Positions 30,369 to 37,463 of a stretch of DNA of 40,215 bases are shown piece after piece (position 1 is the first letter of the stretch; the number at the start of each line of letters is the position of its first letter). Below the pieces are notes generated by a model. That model made no database searches. It saw only the letters and a list, made by a program, of their open reading frames with translations, and was not told the DNA's origin. The position numbers and the translations under genes were made by a program. Where the stretch lies: positions 1-40,215 of IMG/VR virus record IMGVR_UViG_3300047173_000096, one strand, 5' to 3'. The stretch is from a virus.

Positions 30369-31346
30369 CTAAAACTTGGGTACTGAACGTTCATATAAAT
30401 ATTCTTCGTAAGTATCTTGCATGCAGATGTCTTTGAATCTCATATACTCTGGAAGATACTGATCGTATTGATCCATCTGGTTGAAAACTTTGAAGATATG
30501 TAGAGATGCTCCTAAGGCAATCAATGGACCTAAGTCAGGACGAAAAGGAACATCGGTATTATTAATTAAGGGTTGAGGTATCTGTATGCCTTCCATCTTG
30601 ACGAGATACACTTGATCTGGCACAGGACGTAAAACAAACATTGCCACAGAATCGCGAGTGTCCACCGGAAAAGGAACTACTGTTGTTGGTGGGGTTCCTG
30701 CTGAATTGGGATAAGGCTGCGTTCTATAAAATAATATTTCTTGCGGTCTATTAGCCATGTAGGTCTGTGATGTGCAGACGATATTTGTATTGTTGGCTGG
30801 TGGTGCGGCAAAAGCTAAACTACTTACAGCCCCCGTTGCATAATTAATCGTACCGCTAAGAGTAGCATTGCCATTAAGAGGATCAACAAATCCCCCGGTT
30901 CCATTATCTTGGGCAATTTGCGTACCATCTGTGACATAAACGCTCCCTGCTAATACTGGAAATGCTGGAATTTGAAATGTAAAACTATTGAGTGATCCGT
31001 TACCTGTTCCTACAACAACTTTGTTCTCTTGCTGCGGCCAATCTGAATAGAAAGTATCTGGGTCAATATTCCATTCAAGAGGAAAACCATCGCAATAAGC
31101 CACAGGATTGAATGTCTGGAAAGTTGGTGGCGCTAAATATTGATCGACATTTGCCTGAGTATAGAATTGATAATAAGTGTAGCCCCAGAAGATTTTAAGC
31201 TCCTTGGGCAACACGAATTGATAATAGTAATTGATATAATTCGTCATCACCGCGTCAGTCATCATAGTAGTATCAGGACGACCGGTAATGCCTCTCGCCT
31301 CTTGATTGATAGTGCTTAGATTCCAGACTGGTGGTGTAAAAGTCAT
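30369..31346 (-). CDS. Head-tail adaptor-like protein with inserted beta domain
   Basis: 325 residues. Helical N-terminus (INQEARGITGRPDTTMM, then MTNYINYYYQFVLP) and C-terminus (LGASLHIFKVFNQMDQYDQY) resemble portal-ring adaptors (gp4-like). Between them, at about 105-195, is an inserted domain with GTGNGSLNSFTF and INYATGAVSSLAF like those of the stabilisation protein. It begins one base into the stop of its upstream neighbour. Confidence 0.6.
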   Translation of the reverse strand: MTFTPPVWNLSTINQEARGITGRPDTTMMTDAVMTNYINYYYQFVLPKELKIFWGYTYYQFYTQANVDQYLAPPTFQTFNPVAYCDGFPLEWNIDPDTFYSDWPQQENKVVVGTGNGSLNSFTFQIPAFPVLAGSVYVTDGTQIAQDNGTGGFVDPLNGNATLSGTINYATGAVSSLAFAAPPANNTNIVCTSQTYMANRPQEILFYRTQPYPNSAGTPPTTVVPFPVDTRDSVAMFVLRPVPDQVYLVKMEGIQIPQPLINNTDVPFRPDLGPLIALGASLHIFKVFNQMDQYDQYLPEYMRFKDICMQDTYEEYLYERSVPKF

Positions 31347-31747
31347 TACGCCCTCTCACATACGAAGTGTGTCTTGTAACCAGCGATGTAAACCTCAGGG
31401 AGTCCTTCAGAATTTCTGCGGTATTTCTCGATGTTTTCACGGCATGATTCAAGATTGCGAATCACTTCTAACGGTAAGCTGTACTTATGACCATCAATGA
31501 GCTTATATTGCTTGAAAGGATGAGTCTTACTAGCATAGTGAAACTCAAGCGGATAACCTGGGTCTCTTTGATTTCGGAATGTAATCATCTCCACGTGAGG
31601 AATTTCTTGAGCGACAACTACTTGGTTTTCTTTTAATTCTGCGGCTATCTGCTCAATTGGTTCGTCAGCAGGACCCGATAGATGTTGCTCTTGCAGTTTC
31701 TCTACGGGAATTTTCTTTTCTTGTTTTCTTGATATGACTGTTGCCAT
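31346..31747 (-). CDS. Hypothetical virion-operon protein
   Basis: 133 residues. The disordered, charged N-terminus (about 1-50) is followed by a compact domain with FHYASKTHPFKQYKLIDG and LPLEVIRNLESC. Proteins of this plan lie between capsid and adaptor genes in related phages, but I know no function. Confidence 0.6.
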   Translation of the reverse strand: MATVISRKQEKKIPVEKLQEQHLSGPADEPIEQIAAELKENQVVVAQEIPHVEMITFRNQRDPGYPLEFHYASKTHPFKQYKLIDGHKYSLPLEVIRNLESCRENIEKYRRNSEGLPEVYIAGYKTHFVCERA

Positions 31748-31761
31748 TGTTATTCCTTTAA

Positions 31762-32115
31762 TTATTGATTGTTGAACATCAGGCCTGGTGGATTTCCTGC
31801 CGTTGGTGGATAAGAAACAATGTTGATTTCTCCGCCAGATATGTAGGGAATAAAGGCCGATGTATTTACTGGATTAAATGAAAGATCATAGAGTTGAAAT
31901 GTCATGGCAATAGGATCGAAATTAGCAACGATGTATCGGTTATCATTGACCTGATACATTCCCACAACTTTTGATATCGTCACGGTCTGTCCTAAAGCTA
32001 CAGCAAATGAATTGGGATCAGCTACAGATGCCAATGTCACCACACCAGGGTATGCTTGAGATATGTTTGTTATCTGATAAATGGTTCCTAACGGAAATCC
32101 CACTACTGCTGTCAT
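31762..32115 (-). CDS. Virion protein with E1-FCCH-like beta domain (short)
   Basis: 117 residues, almost entirely one domain: YPGVVTLASVADPNSFAV, then VTISKVVGMYQVNDNRYIV, then FNPVNTSAFIPYISGG. It aligns by eye with the second half of its upstream neighbour (NPGVVTVAS, FTISGVNGMSGLNTNRFVV, GNPVDTTALG). The pattern is that of the FCCH-type beta domain often reported in phage structural proteins. Confidence 0.65.
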   Translation of the reverse strand: MTAVVGFPLGTIYQITNISQAYPGVVTLASVADPNSFAVALGQTVTISKVVGMYQVNDNRYIVANFDPIAMTFQLYDLSFNPVNTSAFIPYISGGEINIVSYPPTAGNPPGLMFNNQ

Positions 32116-32170
32116 TTTTTACCTATGTATTTTCGAAGAGGAGTGTTTAGCTCCCCCTCGAAATTGTTTA

Positions 32171-32911
32171 TTACCACCCTGTTGGTGTTTGCCAGATAGC
32201 TTCCCATCTAAGGACGTTTCCATTGGCTCCGACGACGCTAGTTCCGAGAGTTAAACCTTCGTAACCAATGTCGTATTGAAGACCTGCTGGAGCTCCTGGG
32301 GTAACTACTTGACCTGTCACAGGATTTAATACAGGTGCTGTTGGAGGATAAGAAATCACATCCATCTGCGCGTTTGGCGATGTTGTGAATGTTCCAAGAG
32401 CAGTTGTATCGACTGGATTTCCAAATGTGTCATACAAGTTGAATGTGTATGTTGGACCACCACCGACGATGGTTAATCCAGCAACGACAAATCGATTTGT
32501 ATTTAAACCAGACATCCCGTTAACACCCGAAATAGTAAACGTCATACCATTCACGAGTGTCATTGAGTTTGTTGGAGTAATCGAGGCAACTGTTACTACG
32601 CCAGGATTTGCATTTGTAATCGTGTTAATAACGTAATCAGTATTCTGCCAATCACCACCTAGGATGACTGGAGTCACGCCGTTTGTAGTGAGATACGAAA
32701 CAGCAGGAGCCCCGGCAGTATATGTGGTATTAAGAACGCTAGCATTAGGCATGTTCTTTAACCACAAAGACTTACCAGCAGTTGCACTGTTTGGTGGGTT
32801 TACTTCTAAAATACTTAAGTTCCAGACTCTAAAAACATCTGGTATAAAGCCAAGGGCCAACGTAACTGCGGCCGCTGTGCTATTGATAATTCCACTTCTA
32901 TATTGAACCAT
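32171..32911 (-). CDS. Head decoration-type protein with E1-FCCH-like domain
   Basis: 246 residues. The N-terminal half (about 1-90) is beta-rich with ALGFIPDVFRVWNLS. The C-terminal half carries the FCCH-like domain repeated in the following gene and ends with a tryptophan-rich tail (RWEAIWQTPTGW). It follows the capsid gene directly, the usual place for decoration or head-fibre proteins. Confidence 0.65.
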   Translation of the reverse strand: MVQYRSGIINSTAAAVTLALGFIPDVFRVWNLSILEVNPPNSATAGKSLWLKNMPNASVLNTTYTAGAPAVSYLTTNGVTPVILGGDWQNTDYVINTITNANPGVVTVASITPTNSMTLVNGMTFTISGVNGMSGLNTNRFVVAGLTIVGGGPTYTFNLYDTFGNPVDTTALGTFTTSPNAQMDVISYPPTAPVLNPVTGQVVTPGAPAGLQYDIGYEGLTLGTSVVGANGNVLRWEAIWQTPTGW

Positions 32912-32929
32912 TTTATTGCCTCCTATTGA

Positions 32930-34244
32930 TTACAGTTTTTGAGTTGACAACAGACGTGTGATCCAGTTGTCGTTCAATAGGCGAGTTGCAAATGGATACT
33001 TGTAACCTACAGAACCTCTTTGGTTTAATGGATCAGATGTACCGCTAGAACCAAGTGGTTTAACGATAAATTCGGCTTCCTTAGAACCAAGTTTCACAAC
33101 GCCATAAGCTTCTTGACCAAGTATGATGTTGTTCCAAACTGGAGTCGAAGCACCATTGTTGAAACCGTTAGTGCTCAAAAGCCATCGAACGTTGTTTGTG
33201 GAACCCCATTCAGCGTCTAATGCGTCCATTGGGTTTGGATAGTTAGCTGAGCTTAAGAAGTCAGCGCAAGCTTCCAAGTCGTTCTGGATTGTAACGTCCA
33301 TGAATCCCCAGTAAGAGCTACGTACAGGTGATGTCGCGAAGCGATTTTCACCAGGAATTGGTTTTGTCATCAAACGAGCATTACCTAAACGAAGAGCACG
33401 TACAGCAGTCTTAATGTCCGCAGTAGTGATTTCTGTAGGAGTATTACCGTTAGTACCATTTGAGCAGAGAATTGAGCTGGCTGTTGAGACCATCATGTTT
33501 CTGATCAATGTGTCGATAGTCAAACCTAACTGCAATGAAAGTACGCGAGTAGCTTCGTTAAGCACTCTATCTTGTACCGTAAACTGTACTTGATCGGTTC
33601 GTTATCAAGTCTGTTACTTTTATGACCACTACGGTGTGGCGGAGGGTCTTGTTATTCCCCTCTCTGCATATTTCTAAGCAGGCCCGACTATCGCATCTCC
33701 CAAAGGAGTCCACTCACTTAGTCTGTCACGGTGGACATTAATTCCTGAGCCGAGAACATTCTTGAAATGCGAAGAACTTATAACGGAAAAGGAGGGAGAA
33801 TCATCGTTTCCAATGAAGACCTTTCTATCCGTAACAAATGTTTTTCTATTTCTCGAAGTCTCAATACTCATAAGCCTATTAATATCCTTCCGCCTTGTCT
33901 TCCTTCTGCTAAGCAGCGAGGAGGTCCAAGTCAATCAGAGTAGATTTATTTATGTCACCACAACCATTAATGGTGACGAAGTTTCCATACCACTTAATTT
34001 GGGTAGAGAAGTCTGTCACAGCGAGTGCATCTCCCGGAGGAGTAGTACCGTCAGTAATAGGTACAGTAGCTGCTGAGAGCGTACTGTATCGACGGAAAAT
34101 CATCTGATCGCCAGAATTTAACGGAATCGTTCTCTTCTGTGCGAACATGTCGTAGATGTAATATGGACGGGCTAATGTAAGCAAAAGCCTGTCAAAATAA
34201 GTTCTCACTTCTGGTGGAACTTGTGCTGTTGTTGTAATTGGCAT
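32930..34244 (-). CDS. Major capsid protein (N4-gp56 type), interrupted by a group I intron
   Basis: Two exons, 34244-33970 and 33599-32930, join to a 314-residue protein. The junction falls in codon 92 (phase 2) and restores YGNFVTITDQVQF followed by DRVLNEATRVLSLQLG, the continuous helix-strand core of the N4-gp56-like HK97-fold capsid family. Unspliced, exon 1 reaches a stop 19 codons into the intron. The N-terminal arm (TTAQVPPEVRTYFDRLLL) and C-terminal GSVGYKYPFATRLL are typical. It lies after the scaffold gene. Capsid synthesis depends on RNA splicing. Confidence 0.9.
33600..33969 (-). ncRNA. Group I self-splicing intron in the capsid gene
   Basis: 370 nt. Exon 1 ends in GTCACCAT, which pairs over 8 bp with the internal guide GTGGTGAC (33961-33954) with the required terminal U-G pair (P1). 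The intron ends in G at 33600, and exon 2 AACC pairs with GGTT (33965-33962) beside the guide (P10). P7 strands GACTA (33723-33719) and TAGTC (33690-33686) lie in R- and S-like contexts, ACAGACTAAGTG and GATGCGATAGTCG. No homing-endonuclease motif is seen, so it is probably a minimal ORF-less intron. Confidence 0.9.
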
Positions 34245-34261
34245 ATATCAACCTTTTCGGG

Positions 34262-35026
34262 TTAGATATTCGCCATGTTCCTCGCAGCTACTTTCATAAA
34301 ATCCTCATCAGACATGCTTGCATAATAGTCAGCATTACTTAACGTTCCATTCCCACCCACACTCGCGAGAGTCTGAGGTTTCTGTGCGTTTGCAATAGCG
34401 CGCTGGGCATTGCTATTAGTTTGAACAGGGTTTTTGTCTTGCCCTGTTTGCGACGCTCTTGCATTCAATTCTGCTAATAAATAAGCTGCCTCATAAGGAT
34501 TGCTAGCTTTTTGGATCATTTCGGCAAATATCGGGTTTTTACTAGTAAGTTGCGGTACATGCTGAGTGACCATATTGTTCCAGTCCTGGTGCTGAGACTT
34601 CGTTGCGATTGCGGCAATTGAATCCTTCATCTCTTGACGGAGTAATTGATTCTCTTGACGAATTGCTTCGAAGGCCTTCTGCACATCTCGACCACTATCC
34701 CAATCCAATGCTGATAGAGCATCTTCTTGAGTTGTCTCCGGCTCTGGCTGACGCAAAGGTGTTTTGGAGTAAGCTTCTGCTTGTCCTCTCCAATATTCAC
34801 TTTCTTGTTTCAACTTGGCTGTCTCTTCACGTAATGCCCGAAAGTTCATCTCCTTATCGGACAATTGCCCCTGACCGGCGTCATCGAAGGGTGATTTTAC
34901 GCCCGTGTTTAAAGGATCATCGACGACATGACCCACATTTACGTCTGGATATGAGTTGTATTGTGCTTCTTGCGCTGGCTCAGGGAACAACTCAGCCCCG
35001 GGTCGCGACATATCTAATTCTTCCAT
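34262..35026 (-). CDS. Capsid scaffolding protein
   Basis: 254 residues. Disordered acidic N-terminus, central coiled coil (NFRALREETAKLKQESEYW and QENQLLRQEMKDSIAAI) and Gln/Asn-rich C-terminal part, the usual composition of scaffolds between portal and capsid genes. It directs prohead assembly and then leaves the shell. AAGGA lies before the ATG. A weak version of the 19-bp element (35073-35091) is found upstream. Confidence 0.75.
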   Translation of the reverse strand: MEELDMSRPGAELFPEPAQEAQYNSYPDVNVGHVVDDPLNTGVKSPFDDAGQGQLSDKEMNFRALREETAKLKQESEYWRGQAEAYSKTPLRQPEPETTQEDALSALDWDSGRDVQKAFEAIRQENQLLRQEMKDSIAAIATKSQHQDWNNMVTQHVPQLTSKNPIFAEMIQKASNPYEAAYLLAELNARASQTGQDKNPVQTNSNAQRAIANAQKPQTLASVGGNGTLSNADYYASMSDEDFMKVAARNMANI

Positions 35027-35123
35027 TTTTGGTTCCTTATGATCTCGGCGACAGATCGGTTTACGCCCGTTTTCAAAAAAATACTTGTCACTTGAGACAA
35101 AATTTTTTTAGAAACCTATTCTA

Positions 35124-35534
35124 CTAAGCCAACAAAATCGATCCTGACTTTTTGGCTGCTTCTCCTACTGTAGGAACATAATCTTTACTTGAAGCTGACA
35201 TTTCGGATTCACTTATTGGAACGTCGAAAGGTAAACTCAGATCTGTTTCTACAATCAATCTTTTATCCTTGTGCACCCACTTAAACACCATGACTCCGAC
35301 CATTGCTTGTGGTGGTCTCTTTGCGATAACTTCCCATCCCATAACCAGCGCATTCTTTTGATGAACGTGTGGCTTGGCAGCAAATAGTATCCAGAAATCC
35401 CGATTCATCTTCTTTGCGTAAGATTCAGCCAAACGATTCGCGTCCGCCCAGCAATCAAATGCCATCGGTTCTCTCGTTTCGCCTATCTCTTGCATGTTAG
35501 AATTTCGTTTTTGGCCTATAAGTGTCGTTTCCAT
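35124..35534 (-). CDS. Hypothetical protein upstream of the scaffold
   Basis: 136 residues. A compact centre with FDCWADANRLAESYAKKMNR, WILFAAKPHVHQ and GVMVFKWVHKDKRLIVE looks like a mixed alpha/beta domain. No family recognised. Confidence 0.6.
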   Translation of the reverse strand: METTLIGQKRNSNMQEIGETREPMAFDCWADANRLAESYAKKMNRDFWILFAAKPHVHQKNALVMGWEVIAKRPPQAMVGVMVFKWVHKDKRLIVETDLSLPFDVPISESEMSASSKDYVPTVGEAAKKSGSILLA

Positions 35535-35541
35535 TTCTCAC

Positions 35542-35787
35542 CTATGCCCAAGGATATTCACGGAATTGAGAATGGGCCATACCGAAGTCTTTTTCGTTCC
35601 CGCGTTTACCAGCGAGTCCATAAGCTTCGTCCATAGCTTCCATCTTCATTTCATAAACTCCAGCTTGCCAATCCATCGCTACTGTTTTAGGAGTAGTTTC
35701 AGATTGATGGCTAACCATAGGCTGGCGCTCATTGTAATGTTCCATGCTCTCAAATCCACCTTGACGGCCACTTGGATTCTCTTTCAT
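35542..35787 (-). CDS. Hypothetical protein, 81 residues
   Basis: Charged and Met/Gly-rich, with MDWQAGVYEMKMEAMDEAYG and FGMAHSQFREYPWA. One of a series of small hydrophilic genes between portal and scaffold. Not recognised. Confidence 0.55.
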   Translation of the reverse strand: MKENPSGRQGGFESMEHYNERQPMVSHQSETTPKTVAMDWQAGVYEMKMEAMDEAYGLAGKRGNEKDFGMAHSQFREYPWA

Positions 35788-35788
35788 G

Positions 35789-35950
35789 TTATTTCTCCTT
35801 TTTCTTTAGTTTCCTCTTTATGCTCAGAGGGGTATTTGCATGCTCAGCCTTCTTCAACTGACTGCGTGCTTTTTCTAGTGCTGTCTTTTTCTTCGCCATA
35901 AATTCCTCTATTTCTTCTTTACCCATTTTCCAATTGCATTCACTGCACAT
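35789..35950 (-). CDS. 53-residue basic protein with CSEC knuckle
   Basis: ATG 35950 overlaps the preceding stop as TGATG. CSEC near the N-terminus is half of a zinc knuckle. The remainder is a lysine-rich helix (ALEKARSQLKKAEHA). The frame extending to 36055 is a shadow. Confidence 0.55.
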   Translation of the reverse strand: MCSECNWKMGKEEIEEFMAKKKTALEKARSQLKKAEHANTPLSIKRKLKKKEK

Positions 35951-36291
35951 CAATCGCCACGACCATCGGTTCCATACTTTGCTACTGGTAATAATGTATT
36001 TTGGAAAGCTCTTGGGTCTTCGTAAACTGGCTTTCCTGGTTTTACTCCTTGCCATTCTTCCCAGTACTCGTGTTGTGCTCTCTCTGCTGCCAATGCTCGT
36101 TGAATCTCCGTATCAATAGACTGGTGCGCTGCCGAGTCTTTCGTCCCTTTCGTATGGTAAGTACTTCTTGAAGATAACTGTTCTTTCGCCCACGGTCCTG
36201 GTAGCGGATGATATGTCTGCTTGTCGTAAGCCGTCTGACCTGGCTGCGGTTTCAATGTGTTTAACGGGCCTTGACCATTGTCCCTTCTCAT
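35950..36291 (-). CDS. Hypothetical protein, 113 residues
   Basis: Its start overlaps the previous stop as TAATG. Pro/Gln/Gly-rich N-terminus (LNTLKPQPGQTAYDKQ) and a central helix (DTEIQRALAAERAQHEYW). No family recognised; perhaps a virion accessory protein. Confidence 0.6.
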   Translation of the reverse strand: MRRDNGQGPLNTLKPQPGQTAYDKQTYHPLPGPWAKEQLSSRSTYHTKGTKDSAAHQSIDTEIQRALAAERAQHEYWEEWQGVKPGKPVYEDPRAFQNTLLPVAKYGTDGRGD

Positions 36292-36572
36292 TATTCATCC
36301 TCTTCATCCAATGATTTAAAAGATCCATCTTCTTCGCGATATCCGTATTCAATAATCACTTCGGTTTCAGTTTCTATGATTCGATATCCAATATCTTTAT
36401 TTGTGCTTTTCAATAAAGATATCCTAACTGAGCTTGTCATCATATTATCCTCATCATTGACAAGACCTAACTTCGAGATTGACCATTGACTAAGAGGTTT
36501 ATCAAATTTTACTCTTCCATTTCCTTTGTCCTTCATTAATGCTGGCAAGTCTACTATTTCATCTAAATCCAT
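36291..36572 (-). CDS. Hypothetical protein, 93 residues
   Basis: A beta-rich centre (SVRISLLKSTNKDIGYRIIE and EVIIEYGYREED) with acidic ends. No family recognised. Tightly coupled to the next gene. Confidence 0.6.
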   Translation of the reverse strand: MDLDEIVDLPALMKDKGNGRVKFDKPLSQWSISKLGLVNDEDNMMTSSVRISLLKSTNKDIGYRIIETETEVIIEYGYREEDGSFKSLDEEDE

Positions 36573-36579
36573 ATTTCTC

Positions 36580-36843
36580 CTAAAACGAAGCTTTACCTAA
36601 AGGAACACTTCCATCATTATGTCCATGTTCGTAAATATAAGTTTGTTCATGCTGCTTTCTTTCATTGTCAGCCATAAACTGCATGTCACTCATCGTTGGT
36701 CCTACTGAACCCTGTTTCAATGCAGCGTATCTTCCTCTTTTATTCGCTTCTGTTTCTGCTACTGATCTTGGCAAATGAGTTTTCATCTCTTCCCCTACTG
36801 CACTCATATAACCTCCTTCACCTTGAAACATACTTGCTGTCAT
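36580..36843 (-). CDS. Hypothetical protein, 87 residues
   Basis: Hydrophilic, with MKTHLPRSVAETEANKRGRY and a His-rich C-terminus (YIYEHGHNDG). Overlaps its upstream neighbour by 4 bases. Not recognised. Confidence 0.55.
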   Translation of the reverse strand: MTASMFQGEGGYMSAVGEEMKTHLPRSVAETEANKRGRYAALKQGSVGPTMSDMQFMADNERKQHEQTYIYEHGHNDGSVPLGKASF

Positions 36844-37172
36844 GGCATATCCGAAAATTGTATTCCTGCGGGATAATCAATCATCTGTCCTGCGATATGC
36901 TCAAATTTCCTATCACTTCTGAAACAAGACATATTTCTTTCTAAATACTCTCTTGAATGTGGCTGCATCCCAACCGTATCCAATTGATTGCTCCAACTTT
37001 GTTCCAGTTCTTCTCTTTGATACATGTCAAACGGAACTGATGTTCCCATCGCAAGATAATCATTTCCATGACTCATGTTTTGACCATTTAATCCCATCTG
37101 TTCCTGCATGCGGGATTTGGCAAACTCTTCTGGAATTGTTTCATAGTCTCCAGGCCATCTTTGTTCTTTCAT
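36840..37172 (-). CDS. Hypothetical protein, 110 residues
   Basis: Met/Gln/Glu-rich and probably extended, with FAKSRMQEQMGLNGQNMSHG and SREYLERNMSCFRSDRKFEH. Together with its neighbours it forms a series of five or more small portal-proximal genes of unknown role. Confidence 0.55.
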   Translation of the reverse strand: MKEQRWPGDYETIPEEFAKSRMQEQMGLNGQNMSHGNDYLAMGTSVPFDMYQREELEQSWSNQLDTVGMQPHSREYLERNMSCFRSDRKFEHIAGQMIDYPAGIQFSDMP

Positions 37173-37175
37173 ATC

Positions 37176-37415
37176 CTACCTCTTGTAATGCTTCTCTAAA
37201 TGCTCTAAACGCATCATTTTTGATTCTTTATGTCTTTGCATCTCGTCGTTCAACATCTGCTTCATAGGTCCACCGGATGCATACGATTGTGTTACCATAC
37301 GAACAGGCTCATGCATTTCATCTGCTGTTCTTGTTTGTCTGTTGTGCTGTAAGTCTTTTCCTGCGACTCTCATGTCACTATCGCCTGCACCTACTTGGGT
37401 GTAACCGTCTTGCAT
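37176..37415 (-). CDS. Hypothetical protein directly after the portal
   Basis: 79 residues, very hydrophilic (MRVAGKDLQHNRQTRTADEM, then RHKESKMMRLEHLEKHYKR). Its ATG is fed by the triple 16-bp tandem repeat at 37416-37463, the last unit of which ends at the start codon. Confidence 0.6.
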   Translation of the reverse strand: MQDGYTQVGAGDSDMRVAGKDLQHNRQTRTADEMHEPVRMVTQSYASGGPMKQMLNDEMQRHKESKMMRLEHLEKHYKR

Positions 37416-37463
37416 GCTTTATTCCTTTATTGCTTTATTCCTTTATTGCTTTATTCCTTTATT
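37416..37463 (-). repeat. Triple 16-bp tandem repeat containing ribosome binding sites
   Basis: Three exact copies of AATAAAGGAATAAAGC (minus strand), each carrying AAGGA. The first copy encodes the last residues and stop of the portal gene; the last abuts ATG 37415. The same words form the leader at 10541-10576 on the opposite strand. Confidence 0.85.

Noticed and set aside
33674-33934. 86-codon minus-strand frame inside the capsid intron
   Set aside because: It reads through the intron core, including the P7 strands; no LAGLIDADG, GIY-YIG or HNH motif is seen and it has no ribosome binding site. It is a by-product of structured RNA.
33762-34076. 104-codon plus-strand frame opposite capsid exon 1 and the intron
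   Set aside because: Antisense shadow of the capsid gene and intron with no ribosome binding site or motif.
36113-36352. 79-codon minus-strand frame
   Set aside because: Out-of-frame overlap of two better supported, stop-start coupled genes (35950-36291 and 36291-36572).
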